In this document: positions 51,564-60,812 of the stretch, one piece after another
Layout: each line of letters begins with the position of its first letter
Numbering within the stretch: the stretch's first letter is position 1
NCBI GenBank assembly: GCA_963843945.1
Contig: CAWJMF010000001.1
Span: 186,001-250,000, forward strand
From: CAWJMF01 sp963843945
GTDB lineage: Bacteria; Vulcanimicrobiota; Vulcanimicrobiia; Vulcanimicrobiales; Vulcanimicrobiaceae
Direction of reading: 5' to 3'
DNA: 64,000 nucleotides
Program-made: the position numbers and the translations under genes
Notes under the pieces: generated by a model
Database searches by the model: none
The model's input: the letters and a program-made list of their open reading frames with translations, nothing else
Told to the model about the DNA's origin: nothing

Positions 51564-52832
51564 CTAGAACTTCACGATCGCCTCCAGGCCGATGGTCGAG
51601 AGGCCCCCGGTGCCGGTGCCGCCGCCGGTGCTCGTCGCGGTCAGGAAGTTCGGGTAGTTGAGGCCGTCCACGCGGTACTCCGCGCGGAAGATGAACGGGC
51701 CCGGGTTGTACTGGAGCGTCATGGTGCCTTCATCCCAGGTCTGGGCGAAACCGGTCCGGTAGCCCTGGCCGTCGCTGAAGGTCTCCGCCCGGAGCGTGGC
51801 CTGCCAGAGCGGGCTGATCACGTAGTTGACGTAGCCCGCGACGCCGTTCCAATTGGCCGTCGCTTGAACCGGGCAGATAAACGTGGGATCGCCGGCGCAG
51901 GGCGCCGTCAACGGAACCCCGGCGGAATTGACCGGGAAGGCGTTCTTCTGGCTGCCCTGGTCGTAGTTGACGACCAGCGAAAGCGGCGCGACCGGCTTCC
52001 ACAAGCCGACCAGGTCGTAGAGCGTCCGGTTCCCCTCCGTCCCGAGCGCCGCGTACGAGATCTGCGAGTTGCCCTGATACGTTTGGAACGTGAAGCCGAA
52101 GGCCGAGCTCGGGTTCCAGGTGAGGTTGCCTTCCCACGTGACGGCGTGGTTGGCCATGTTGACGACGTCCCAGCCCTCGTTGGCGCCGAGCAGCAGCGAG
52201 AACTTCGGATTGAAGTTGTACTGCGCGCGCACGCCCGTATGCGTGAAGGGAATGGCGTAGCCGAACAAGATCGAGCGCGAGTAGTTGAAGTCGTTCGCGC
52301 TGGTGATGTATTCCTCGCCGGCGAGCGTCGTGAACTTCCCAGCCGTGAGCGTCACCGGTCCGAGCGCGTACGACAGCCACGCTTGCGTGATGTTGTAGCC
52401 CTCGTTGTTGGGTTGCCCGAATGAGGCGATGATGTTCGCATCGTTACCGAAGCTCAGATCGATCTTGCCGCCGAGGTTACCCTTGGTGAGCGTGCCCGTG
52501 ATCTCCAAATTCTGGAAGTTGAGCTGATCGCTCAGATAGTCGAAGACGCGCGCGTTCGAGCCGTTCGTGAACTGCAGCTTCTCCGCGTTGCCGAACAGGA
52601 AGTTGGTGCCGAGGTCCGCGTCGCCGTCGAGTTGGAACACCTTCGGCGTCGGGGTGGGCGTGTCGGTGGGCGCCGCGCTCGCGGCCGGCGCCGGCGACAT
52701 CGTAGCGGGGGCCGGCGACATCGTAGCCGGTGCCGGCGTGGGCGAAGGGTCGGCGAGCGCCGCGCGCGCGGAGACACAAAAGATGAATGCGACGGCGCTT
52801 AGCGCCACCGCCAGGGCGTGACGAATCGACAA
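51564..52832 (-). CDS. Outer-membrane beta-barrel porin (BBP2/OmpL-like)
   Basis: 422 residues from TTG 52832 with AAGGAAAA upstream. Signal peptide (HALAVALSAVAFIFCVSARA), a Pro/Thr linker with the heptad PAPATMS twice, then a barrel: LSFGNDANIIASFGQPNNEG, YALGPVTLTAGKFTTLAGEE, and a C-terminal aromatic-poor end VKF. Matches putative beta-barrel porin-2 in sequence style and length. Solute unknown. Confidence 0.85.
   Translation of the reverse strand: MSIRHALAVALSAVAFIFCVSARAALADPSPTPAPATMSPAPATMSPAPAASAAPTDTPTPTPKVFQLDGDADLGTNFLFGNAEKLQFTNGSNARVFDYLSDQLNFQNLEITGTLTKGNLGGKIDLSFGNDANIIASFGQPNNEGYNITQAWLSYALGPVTLTAGKFTTLAGEEYITSANDFNYSRSILFGYAIPFTHTGVRAQYNFNPKFSLLLGANEGWDVVNMANHAVTWEGNLTWNPSSAFGFTFQTYQGNSQISYAALGTEGNRTLYDLVGLWKPVAPLSLVVNYDQGSQKNAFPVNSAGVPLTAPCAGDPTFICPVQATANWNGVAGYVNYVISPLWQATLRAETFSDGQGYRTGFAQTWDEGTMTLQYNPGPFIFRAEYRVDGLNYPNFLTATSTGGGTGTGGLSTIGLEAIVKF
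52690..52731 (-). repeat. 21-bp tandem repeat in the porin linker
   Basis: Two copies (52690-52710 and 52711-52731) differing at two bases near their ends, encoding PAPATMS twice. Because the unit is a multiple of three, copy-number change would alter linker length without breaking the frame. Confidence 0.85.
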
Positions 52833-53038
52833 GGCTTTTTTCCTTTACCTCGGGTTCGCCGAAGCGCTTCAGCACTGAACCGTCTTGAAGGTCGTCGAGC
52901 ACGACGCGCGCCGGCGCAAGCAGCGGAACAGCACGTCCGCTTCCGTTAGGGTACGCGCTCGCATACGGTTTGGCAATCAACCAAATGGCGGAAGAAAGCC
53001 GCTCGAATCATCCAACCGGATATGCCGATCGGATAAAC

Positions 53039-53896
53039 TTAGTAGCCCGGCGCCTCGCTCGCGTGCGGCCCGTACTCTTCTGGATGAAAGTACCAAGACG
53101 GCAACGTCTCGGGGAAAGCGATGTCCTCGAAGACGTATTGGTTTATGATGTGCGGGCCGTGCGCTTGCGTCTCGGCGTCGACCTCGGTCGTCGAGGCGAT
53201 GCGCTCGATCACCGGAATGCCGCCCTGCAACTGGAGCGTCATGTCGAACATGTCCGGGACCCAGCCGTTGCTGTCCCCGTAGAAGTAGAGCCGGTCGGTG
53301 GCGATCGCGCGCCGCACCTCGTAGGATTGCGCGTCGACCCACAACTGGCGCAAGCGATTGCGATCCGGATCGCGCAGTGGCTCGAGCGTCAGATGGTACG
53401 CATCGCCCGCGATCTCGGCGGAGACGACGCGGTAATCGAGTTCGCCGGCGACTTTGACGGTCTGGATCGTGCGCAGATCGGCGCGCGGCTCGGGCGTCGG
53501 CAGCACGCCGCCGCGCGGCGGAACGGGCTCGAAGACGTCGGTCGTCGGCGGTCCCGGATCGGTCGCTTGGTTGAACGCGACGTGCAGAAACTGCAGTGGG
53601 CCCGTCGCCGTCTTGCCCGTGAGGCGGCGCGACATCGCGGCACGGTCGGCCGAGCGGTACCAGATGCGCAAGCGATACGTATCGTCGGGCGCCGGCGCGC
53701 CGTCAACGGTCTCGGTGCGATCCAGGGTGTAGACGACGAACTCCGGCCGCGAATGCGCGCGAAAGGTCGACTTCGCTTTCGCAAAAATCGCGGTGCCGTC
53801 GACTGCGTCCGCTGCCGCCGCACGCGCTGCGAACCCAAGCGGCGCGGCCGCAAGCAAGCCGCAGAGCGAGCGACGGGTCAAAGAGCGTTCGCTCAA
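53039..53896 (-). CDS. Exported protein of unknown function with possible Tat signal
   Basis: 285 residues from TTG 53896, overlapping the DUF192 stop (TTGA). N-terminus SLTRRSLCGLLAAAPLGFAA resembles a twin-arginine signal (TRRSLC). The mature part is beta-rich (YRLRIWYRSADRAAMSRRL, LDYRVVSAEIAGDAYHLTLE, TEVDAETQAHGPHIINQYVF), suggesting an LolA/outer-membrane-lipoprotein-sorting style fold, but no motif proves it. Preceded by DUF192 and polA in a tight operon. Confidence 0.7.
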   Translation of the reverse strand: MSERSLTRRSLCGLLAAAPLGFAARAAAADAVDGTAIFAKAKSTFRAHSRPEFVVYTLDRTETVDGAPAPDDTYRLRIWYRSADRAAMSRRLTGKTATGPLQFLHVAFNQATDPGPPTTDVFEPVPPRGGVLPTPEPRADLRTIQTVKVAGELDYRVVSAEIAGDAYHLTLEPLRDPDRNRLRQLWVDAQSYEVRRAIATDRLYFYGDSNGWVPDMFDMTLQLQGGIPVIERIASTTEVDAETQAHGPHIINQYVFEDIAFPETLPSWYFHPEEYGPHASEAPGY

Positions 53897-54438
53897 TTCG
53901 CCGTCCGCAACGCGGGCAACGCGAGCTTCGCACCCGCCCGCACGCCGTCGAGCGCCGCTTCCCCGGCGCGTAGCTCGATCACGTAGCGGCCTTCCCCCGA
54001 GCGCCGCGCGACGGCGTCGTCGGGCGTGTCGAGGGTCGAGGCCGGCACGCCGGGAGCAACGCTCGTGACGCGGCCGTCGGAACCGACCCAGACCATGTCG
54101 AGCGGAACGAGGGTTCGCTTCATCCAGAACTCCTGTACTCCCGAGCCGGCAAAAACGAAGATCATACCGTGCTGCGGCGCGAGCGCGGTCACGCACATCA
54201 AGCCGAGTTCGCGGTCGGCCTCGGTTGCCGCGACCGCAAGCGTTAGGCGCTGCGCGGGCGCGACGACCGTAACGAGCGCGAGGCTCTTGCCGCTTTGGTG
54301 CGGTGCCGGGCCGTTCAAGATCGCCGGCGGCAGCTTGGGACTGCTGCAGGCCGTCGCGGCGTTTTGCACCGCGCCCGGCGCGGGGCTCGCCCCGCACAGC
54401 GCCAGCGCCGCGAGGGCGGCCAACACGCCCTTAGACAT
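53893..54438 (-). CDS. DUF192 family secreted protein
   Basis: 181 residues. Signal peptide (MSKGVLAALAALALCGASPA), then the DUF192 core: ATEADRELGLMCVTALAPQH, GMIFVFAGSGVQEFWMKRTL and LDMVWVGSDGRVTSV. The family is a small periplasmic or extracellular beta domain of unknown function. ATG 54438 overlaps the polA stop by eight bases. Confidence 0.92.
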   Translation of the reverse strand: MSKGVLAALAALALCGASPAPGAVQNAATACSSPKLPPAILNGPAPHQSGKSLALVTVVAPAQRLTLAVAATEADRELGLMCVTALAPQHGMIFVFAGSGVQEFWMKRTLVPLDMVWVGSDGRVTSVAPGVPASTLDTPDDAVARRSGEGRYVIELRAGEAALDGVRAGAKLALPALRTAN

Positions 54439-57088
54439 CGGCGACGGCCACGTCGAGCGCGTCGACTTCGAAAGGCTCGACGTCGTACCACGTGCGCCCC
54501 GCTTTGAGATCGACCACGACCGGAACGCTCAAAGGGAGCGCGCCTTCCAGCTCGCGTTTGATCAGCGCACCGGCGGCTTCGGTCCGTTCCGCGTCGACCT
54601 CGAAGATGAGTTCGTCGTGGATCTGCAGGAGCATCGGCGCTTCAAGGCCGGCGGCGTGCAGCGCGCGCTCGACCCGCACCATCGCCAGCTTCATGAGGTC
54701 GGCCGCGCTGCCTTGCATCGGCGCGTTGGTCGCTTCGCGTTCCGCCGCAGCCCGCAGCGCGAAGTTGCGCGTCCGCAGATCGGGGAAGTAGCGGCGCCGC
54801 CCCAGGATCGTCTCGACGTAGCCGTGCTCGCGCCCGAATTCGAGATTCTTCTCGATCCATTCGCGCACGCGTGGAAAGCGCGCGAAGTATGCGTCGGTCA
54901 TGGCGCGCGCCTCGATGCGCTCGATCGAGAGCCGCGAGGCCAAGCCGAACTCCGACATCCCGTAGAGCAAACCGAAGTTCACCGACTTTGCGATACGGCG
55001 CTGGTTGGCCGTCGGACGCTCCGGCTCGAGCACGCCGAAGATGCCGCGCGCGGTGACGTCGTGGATGTCGTCACCGCGCCGGAACGCCTCGCGCATCGCC
55101 TCGTCGCCCGAGAGATGTGCCATCACCCGCAATTCGATCTGGCTGTAGTCGGCGGCGAGCAGCGTGCGGCCGGGCGGCGCGACGAACGCGCGCCGGATGC
55201 GCCGGCCGAGTTCGCCCCGTACCGGCACGTTCTGCAGGTTGGGATTGGTGGAGGAGAGCCGTCCCGTCGCGGTCGCGGTTTGATTGAACACGGTGTGCAG
55301 CCGGCCGTCCGGGCCGAGCAGCTTTGGGATGACGTCGATGTAGGTGTTCTTGAGCTTCGTGACCTCGCGATACTCGAGGACTTTCGCGACGATCTCGTGA
55401 TCGCGCGCCAGCGGCTGCAAGATCTCGATGCCGGTCGCCCAGCCCGTCTTCGTGCGGCCCCCATTGGGCAGCTTGAGGTTTTCGAAGAGGACGGTGCCGA
55501 GTTGCTGCGGCGACCCGATATTGAACGGCGCCCCCGCTAGCTCGTAGATCTCTTCTTGCAAGCGCGTTGCGGAAGCGTCGACTTCGCGCGAGAGTTCGCT
55601 CAGTTCTTGCGGATCGATCGCGACGCCGTGCGCCTCCACGGCCGCGAGGATCGCCATCAGCGGCAACTCGACGTCTTCGTACAAGCGCAGCTGCTCGCGA
55701 TGCAGCAAGCGGTCGCGCAGCACCGGCGCGAGTCGGAAGGCGGCGTCGGCGTAGGCTGCCGCATCGCCTGGGACTTGCAAGCCGAGATACTCGTGCGCGG
55801 TTTCGTCGAGCTTGGCGTACGTGCGCGAGGGGTCGAGCAAGTGCGCCGCGACCATCGTGTCGTCGACGAAACGCGCGGCCGGATCGAAGCCGCGCGTGCG
55901 AAGCACCGCGAGCAGCCCCTTCGCGTCGTGCGCCGCGAGTTGCGCTTTTCCGCTCAGCAGCGCCGCGAAGGCCGCGCGCACGCTCGGCACGTCGAGCGCG
56001 CTGAGCGCGAGCGCGAGGCCCGTTTCGGGGCTTGCGCTCAAGCCCAGTTCGTCGCCGCGTAGGGCGAGCGCCACGCGCTCGCCCGCAGCGAGCTCGCCGA
56101 TCGCTTGGGCCAGCAGTTCGAACTCGGGAGGGTCGGCGGCAGGCACGAACGAGCGGTAGGTGCCGCGCAGCTGCTCGGTCTCGTCCAGTGCGAACAGCGC
56201 ATCGTTGGCCGGCACCGGTAAGCGCGCCAAGAGCGATTTGAACTCGAGATCGCGATAGAGGACGTAGAGTTCTTCGACCGGCGGCGGCGTGTAGCGCGCC
56301 TCGTCCCACGGGATTTCGAGCGCGAGATCGCGCGAAACGATCGAGACGTCGCGGCAAATCCGGGCGATCTCGCCATGCTCGCGGATCAGCGCTTCGAGCT
56401 TGGGCGTTCCGGCGAGGCGCGGGTCGGCCAGCAGCGCATCGAGCGAGCCGGCGGACTTGATGAGTTTGATCGCGGTTTTTTCGCCGACGCCGGGTATGCC
56501 GGGAAGATTGTCGGACGGATCGCCTTTGAGTCCGCGGTAGTCCGGCAGCTGCGAAGGTTCGAGCTCGAAACGTTCGCGCACCGCCGCAGGATCGTAGCGG
56601 CCGAGCTCGGTGATGCCGCGGCGCGTCACGAGGACCGTGGTGGATTCGTCGACGGTCTGCAACATGTCGAGGTCGCCGGTGACGACCTCGGCGCGCGCGC
56701 CCGCTTCGCCGGCCTGGCGCGCCAGGGTGGCGATGACGTCGTCGGCCTCTTCGCCTTCGATCTCGACGATCGGGATGCGGTAGGTCGCGAGGATGCGGCG
56801 CACCAGGGCGAACTGCGAGCGCAAATCGTCCGGCATCGTCTCGCGCTGCGCCTTGTATTCGGCGTAGATCGCGACGCGCGCTTGGGGCAAGCCTTTGTCG
56901 AAGGCGGCGATCACGTGGGTCGGCTTCTCGTCGGCGATGAGCTTGGTCAGCATCTGCGTGAAACCGTAGGCCGCGTTGATGGGCATGCCGCGCGTCGTGG
57001 TGAGCGCGGGGAGCGCGAAGAACGCTCGGTACACGAGCCCGTACGTATCGAGCAGCATGAGCTTGGCGTCATTCGGCGTTGCGCTCAC
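54431..57088 (-). CDS. polA: DNA polymerase I
   Basis: 885 residues. N-terminal 5'-3' exonuclease (LLDTYGLVYRAFFALPALT; EGEEADDVIATLARQ; GDPSDNLPGIPGVGEKTA), middle 3'-5' exonuclease-like domain with weakened motifs (FVDDTMVAAHLLDPSRTYAK), and polymerase motifs A (LAADYSQIELRVMAHLSGD), B (RRIAKSVNFGLLYGMSEFG) and C (LLQIHDELIFEV). Proofreading is probably absent since the metal-binding acidic residues of Exo I are not seen. GTG 57088 overlaps the preceding stop. Confidence 0.97.
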   Translation of the reverse strand: MSATPNDAKLMLLDTYGLVYRAFFALPALTTTRGMPINAAYGFTQMLTKLIADEKPTHVIAAFDKGLPQARVAIYAEYKAQRETMPDDLRSQFALVRRILATYRIPIVEIEGEEADDVIATLARQAGEAGARAEVVTGDLDMLQTVDESTTVLVTRRGITELGRYDPAAVRERFELEPSQLPDYRGLKGDPSDNLPGIPGVGEKTAIKLIKSAGSLDALLADPRLAGTPKLEALIREHGEIARICRDVSIVSRDLALEIPWDEARYTPPPVEELYVLYRDLEFKSLLARLPVPANDALFALDETEQLRGTYRSFVPAADPPEFELLAQAIGELAAGERVALALRGDELGLSASPETGLALALSALDVPSVRAAFAALLSGKAQLAAHDAKGLLAVLRTRGFDPAARFVDDTMVAAHLLDPSRTYAKLDETAHEYLGLQVPGDAAAYADAAFRLAPVLRDRLLHREQLRLYEDVELPLMAILAAVEAHGVAIDPQELSELSREVDASATRLQEEIYELAGAPFNIGSPQQLGTVLFENLKLPNGGRTKTGWATGIEILQPLARDHEIVAKVLEYREVTKLKNTYIDVIPKLLGPDGRLHTVFNQTATATGRLSSTNPNLQNVPVRGELGRRIRRAFVAPPGRTLLAADYSQIELRVMAHLSGDEAMREAFRRGDDIHDVTARGIFGVLEPERPTANQRRIAKSVNFGLLYGMSEFGLASRLSIERIEARAMTDAYFARFPRVREWIEKNLEFGREHGYVETILGRRRYFPDLRTRNFALRAAAEREATNAPMQGSAADLMKLAMVRVERALHAAGLEAPMLLQIHDELIFEVDAERTEAAGALIKRELEGALPLSVPVVVDLKAGRTWYDVEPFEVDALDVAVADV

Positions 57089-59424
57089 TGCACCGTAAAC
57101 CCCGCCGAGGTCGCGCCGACGTCACCGTCGTCGGCCAATTCGAGAATCGAGAGCACGTAGTGGCCGCGTTCGACGGGAACGGCCAGCGAAAGGCTGTCGC
57201 CGGGTTCGCGCGCCACGCGCCACACGAGCGTGCGGGTCGAGGCAGCCCCGAGCGCCGGCGGTTCGCTCGGCACTTTACGGGGGTTCTCGGCCGCGAAGAT
57301 GTCGCTGGCCTTCGAACGCGCGGGCGCGACGTAGGCGTGCCAGGCGGGGCTGTCGGAAGCGGGGTTCTGCGAGGTCGTCCCGCCCGTCGCGAGCACGGCC
57401 GCGGCGTCGTCGAAATAGGCCGAGCCGCTTTCCGGCCCGTCGGCGACGCGAACGACCAGCGTGGTCTCGGAGGCGACGCCGTCGTGCAGGGTCGCGTGCA
57501 GCGTTTCGCCCGGCGCATAGGACGGCTTATCGAAGGCGATCTGGAGCGCGCGGCGATGGCCGGGTCCGTCGATCGCCACGGGCAGCGAGGCCAACGCGAT
57601 CGCGCCGTCGCGTACGAAAGCGGCCGAAACGCGAACGTCGCCCTGCGGATCGCCCAGCTCGACGTTTGCCGTCGCAACGCCGCTCGTCACCGGGACGAGG
57701 CGCGTTTGGTAGGTCCGCGCGCCCTGCAGGGCGATCAGCGCGAACCCGGTCGCCCCGGGCGCCGCGGCGCGGACCGCGAGCGTTTCGCCCGGTTTGTAGC
57801 GCGCTTTGTCGAGGCTGACGCTGGGGGCCGCGGCATCCGATTCCGTGCGGCCGGAGAGGGCGCTCGGCTCGACCAGCACGGCGGCCGCATCGAGCGCGCG
57901 TTTCGGGCCCGCTTCGGCGCTCGCGAGCGCCAGGTTCGAACCGAGGCTCGTCTGACGGAAGACGACCCGCGCGCGGCCGCGCTCGTCGAGCTTGAGCGTC
58001 TGTTCTTGCACCGTCGCACCGTGCGACAGGCGCACGGCTACGTCGAGTCCGGGCACGGGTGCGCCGTCGACGGGATCGAAGGCGCGCACGGAAAAACCGA
58101 TCGGCGCGCCGACGTCCGCGCTGGCTGCATCGGGCACGAGCGAGAGCGCGACGCGTGCCTGCGGGACGGTGACGCGCGCCGTTGCGGTCGCTCCGCGCGT
58201 CGCGGCGGCGACGCCGTAGGTCGAATCGAGTCCGTCGGTCGGCTGCGGGATCGTCACGACCGCGCGGCCTTGCGCGTCGGTGCGTACCGTGGCGTCGGAA
58301 ACCAGGGTGGTCCCCCACAACGATTCGTCCTCGGGCGTACCGGGCGGTAAGGTGTGCGGCGTTCGCACGACTTGCACGCGCACGGAAATGCCGGGCGCCG
58401 CGAGACCCGCGCGCCGCGCGTCGATCCCAAGTACCACCGGAGCGTTCGGATCGCAGGGACAATTCGAGCGAATCGCCAGCGCGACGTCGGAGGCGGCGTC
58501 GATATGCACGGAGGTCCCGCCGACGCCGCCGCTCGCTGCAGCGAGCAAGGCGTAGTCGCCCGCATCGCTCTCGGGCGGAACGATCAACTCGCCGCTGAAG
58601 GCGCCGGCCGTATCGAGCCGTGCGCTTGTGGCGGCGAGGGTCCGGCCTTTGCCGGCAAGGGTGACGCGAACCTCACCGCTCGCGTTGCGATACCCGGCGG
58701 CGGTTCGCCGGCGCACGAAGCCGGCGAAGCGTACGCGTTCGCCCGCGCGCGCGCTCGACGAGTCGAGTCGCAAGCCGACGAGGGTATTCGGCAACGGCGC
58801 TTGCGGCAACAGCGAGACGAAGGCGCGTCCCGCGCCCTGCTCGGCCAGAGCGAAACTCGGACGGCGCGCGTCGCGCCACACGATCAAGCCGGCCGAATCG
58901 GTTTTCTTCGTGACGAGCTGCAAGCCGACGAGGAACGCGATCGCGAGATTCGCGAGCGGCCGGCCGTCGTGCAAGTCCGCCGCCCAGACGACGAGGCCTT
59001 CAGGACTCTCCATCGTCAGCAAACCGATATGCGTGCGATTGAGCCAGACTTGCTGCAGCGCTTCGCCACGCCGCGCCTCGACGACGAAAAATCCTTCGCG
59101 ATTGCCGAGCGGCACTTCGACGTCGCTCGACTCGAAGCGGTATCCCGGCGGCGGCGTGAAGCGCCAGCGCGCGAGCGGCTTGCGGGCGCTCGTGTCGAGC
59201 GCGCGCGGCGCGCGGTTCTGCCCGGAGACGATCACGTCGGCCGGGTCGACTTCGTACGCCGTGAAGTCGACCGGCGCGCCCGAGTACGTATCGAGCCGGA
59301 CCGTCGCCGGCAGCCACGGTACCGAAACGTCGCGCGCGAACAGCGCGAAATAGGCGTCCCACTGATGCTGGTCGAGCAACGGCCGCGCTGCGCGCGAAGG
59401 CAGCGCCGCCGTCAGCACGAGCAC
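57085..59424 (-). CDS. Alpha-2-macroglobulin-like protein, truncated type
   Basis: 779 residues. Successive MG-type beta-sandwiches with GLRLDSSSARAGERVRFAGF, FDPVDGAPVPGLDVAVRLSH and LDKARYKPGETLAVRAAAPG, the MG2-like repeats of bacterial A2M. It ends before the thioester (CxEQ) and complement domains, so it cannot trap proteases by the usual thioester. GTG 59424 leaves a short signal-like segment (LVLTAALPSRAARP); an upstream non-standard start, giving AILAIVLVLTAALPSRA, would make a better signal. Coupled to polA by GTGA. Confidence 0.75.
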   Translation of the reverse strand: MLVLTAALPSRAARPLLDQHQWDAYFALFARDVSVPWLPATVRLDTYSGAPVDFTAYEVDPADVIVSGQNRAPRALDTSARKPLARWRFTPPPGYRFESSDVEVPLGNREGFFVVEARRGEALQQVWLNRTHIGLLTMESPEGLVVWAADLHDGRPLANLAIAFLVGLQLVTKKTDSAGLIVWRDARRPSFALAEQGAGRAFVSLLPQAPLPNTLVGLRLDSSSARAGERVRFAGFVRRRTAAGYRNASGEVRVTLAGKGRTLAATSARLDTAGAFSGELIVPPESDAGDYALLAAASGGVGGTSVHIDAASDVALAIRSNCPCDPNAPVVLGIDARRAGLAAPGISVRVQVVRTPHTLPPGTPEDESLWGTTLVSDATVRTDAQGRAVVTIPQPTDGLDSTYGVAAATRGATATARVTVPQARVALSLVPDAASADVGAPIGFSVRAFDPVDGAPVPGLDVAVRLSHGATVQEQTLKLDERGRARVVFRQTSLGSNLALASAEAGPKRALDAAAVLVEPSALSGRTESDAAAPSVSLDKARYKPGETLAVRAAAPGATGFALIALQGARTYQTRLVPVTSGVATANVELGDPQGDVRVSAAFVRDGAIALASLPVAIDGPGHRRALQIAFDKPSYAPGETLHATLHDGVASETTLVVRVADGPESGSAYFDDAAAVLATGGTTSQNPASDSPAWHAYVAPARSKASDIFAAENPRKVPSEPPALGAASTRTLVWRVAREPGDSLSLAVPVERGHYVLSILELADDGDVGATSAGFTVQ

Positions 59425-59452
59425 GATCGCGAGGATCGCACCGGTGCCGCGA

Positions 59453-59890
59453 CTAGTACGTCGCGTCGTAGAAGAGCGTTCCGATCATTCTCGCGGTGAG
59501 GTGGAAGCCGACCGTGTAGTCGTGCGACTCTCCGCGCTGAAGCTGTCCGTCGTAATAGGTCGGCAGCCCGACCAACTGCGTGCTGCCGCCGTCTTGTCCG
59601 GTCCAGAACATGTTCTCGGTGTCGACGATCGTCCAATGGGTGATCTTCGGAGCGATCGCGTAGCCGAGCACGTTCGTCCAGTTGAACGAAACGATGAACC
59701 ACTGCACCAGCCCGTCGGCGTTGCCGTCGTTGTTCAAGAGGACTTTGATCGACTTGAGGATCACGCCCTCACCGGCGCGCACGGCGCCGTGACTCTCGTC
59801 TTGAAATTTCGGCGCCGTTTGGGTGCCTTGCGACACCGCCCCGAGCAGAGGAACGGCGCTCACGCCGGCCAGGAAAATCTTGCGGTTCAC
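59453..59890 (-). CDS. Exported protein of unknown function
   Basis: 145 residues from GTG 59890. N-terminus VNRKIFLAGVSAVPLLGAVS is signal-like. The mature part has VRAGEGVILKSIKVLLNNDG, WFIVSFNWTNVLGYAIAPKI and VDTENMFWTGQDGGSTQLVG. No domain recognised. The frame extends to 60193 but that part is arginine- and proline-rich antisense. Immediately upstream of the A2M-like gene. Confidence 0.65.
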   Translation of the reverse strand: MNRKIFLAGVSAVPLLGAVSQGTQTAPKFQDESHGAVRAGEGVILKSIKVLLNNDGNADGLVQWFIVSFNWTNVLGYAIAPKITHWTIVDTENMFWTGQDGGSTQLVGLPTYYDGQLQRGESHDYTVGFHLTARMIGTLFYDATY

Positions 59891-59950
59891 TTGGCGCGTT
59901 TTCGGCGGAACCTGGAGGCATCCCCCGCGTTTTTCGGGTAAGCGCGGAGG

Positions 59951-60115
59951 GTGAAGCAACCCCGTAAAAAAGCGGTCTCGGCGCATTGCCGCTCCTGCGG
60001 GAGCGAGCCGGTGCGCGCCGAGGCGCCGAGGCCCCGCCCGACGGCCACGACCTACCAGGTCGTCGTCGCCTGCGCCTCGTGCCGCACCGTCTTCGCGGCG
60101 CTCGCGCGAAACTAG
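59951..60115 (+). CDS. Very small zinc-ribbon protein
   Basis: 54 residues from GTG 59951. Two CxxC knuckles: HCRSCGSEPV (residues 12-21) and ACASCRTVFA (about 40-49), spaced as in a minimal zinc ribbon, with a basic N-terminus (MKQPRKKA). GGAGG is directly next to the GTG, which is too close; GTG 60011 cannot be the start without losing the first knuckle. Stop TAG overlaps the next start (TAGTG). Function unknown. Confidence 0.6.
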   Translation: MKQPRKKAVSAHCRSCGSEPVRAEAPRPRPTATTYQVVVACASCRTVFAALARN

Positions 60116-60588
60116 TGGGCCGCGCCGCGGCCGTCCTGGCGGCCGGGCTCGCCCTGGCCCCGGGAAGCCTGAGTGCCCAGCAGTTCCCAGCAATGCCGCG
60201 CTCGACCGCCGCTCCGGCGACCGCGCAACACGCCGAGTACGTCGTGGAAGTCAACCGCAAGGGGCAAGTCGTGCGCGTCCGCTCGGCCAAACACGCGAGC
60301 GATCCGTCCTTCGACGCGCGGGTGAACGGCAACGCGCTGCAGGTCTTTATTCGAGAGCCCGACGGAACCGCGGTCGCGGGCGTCTACCGGCTCACCTACG
60401 ACTACAACCCAAAAACGAAAAACGTGACGCGCCGGGTTACCCTGCTGCAGGCCGGCGGGGTCGATCCCGACGCGCTCGGGGCCGTCGATCAGCTCACCAA
60501 GCAGAATTCCAAAGCGCTCCATCATCCGCCGACCCCGCTCCCGCTGAGCCCGCTCCCGGACTTTTCGCCGGCGCCCGCAAAAACGTGA
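60115..60588 (+). CDS. Exported protein of unknown function
   Basis: 157 residues from GTG 60115, overlapping the upstream stop. Signal peptide GRAAAVLAAGLALAPGSLSA. Mature part: HAEYVVEVNRKGQVVRVRSA, VFIREPDGTAVAGVYRLTYD and a Pro-rich end. No domain recognised. The next gene overlaps by GTGA, forming a three-gene coupled unit with the two small zinc-binding proteins. Confidence 0.72.
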   Translation: MGRAAAVLAAGLALAPGSLSAQQFPAMPRSTAAPATAQHAEYVVEVNRKGQVVRVRSAKHASDPSFDARVNGNALQVFIREPDGTAVAGVYRLTYDYNPKTKNVTRRVTLLQAGGVDPDALGAVDQLTKQNSKALHHPPTPLPLSPLPDFSPAPAKT

Positions 60589-60812
60589 GCGATTTCGATC
60601 CGCTGAAATGGTGGTTGAGGAGTCGCGACGGAATCGACGACGTCGTCGATAAGGACATCGCGCGCAGTTGCGCGACCAAGGACGGTTACCGCAGCGAAGC
60701 CGAAGCGCGCGCACATGCGGCGATGAACGGCATGAGCGGAAAACTTTTCACGTATCACTGCCGCTATTGCGACGAATGGCATCTCACGCGCCGCGCGCCG
60801 CGCGGTCAGTAG
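60585..60812 (+). CDS. Small zinc-finger-like protein (CxxC..WHLT type)
   Basis: 75 residues from GTG 60585. C-terminal YHCRYCDEWHLTRR follows the pattern YxCxxCxxWHL seen in many short uncharacterised bacterial and phage proteins; Cys29 and His residues may complete a site. Its 3' end overlaps the convergent NmrA-like gene by seven bases. Function unknown. Confidence 0.68.
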   Translation: MSDFDPLKWWLRSRDGIDDVVDKDIARSCATKDGYRSEAEARAHAAMNGMSGKLFTYHCRYCDEWHLTRRAPRGQ

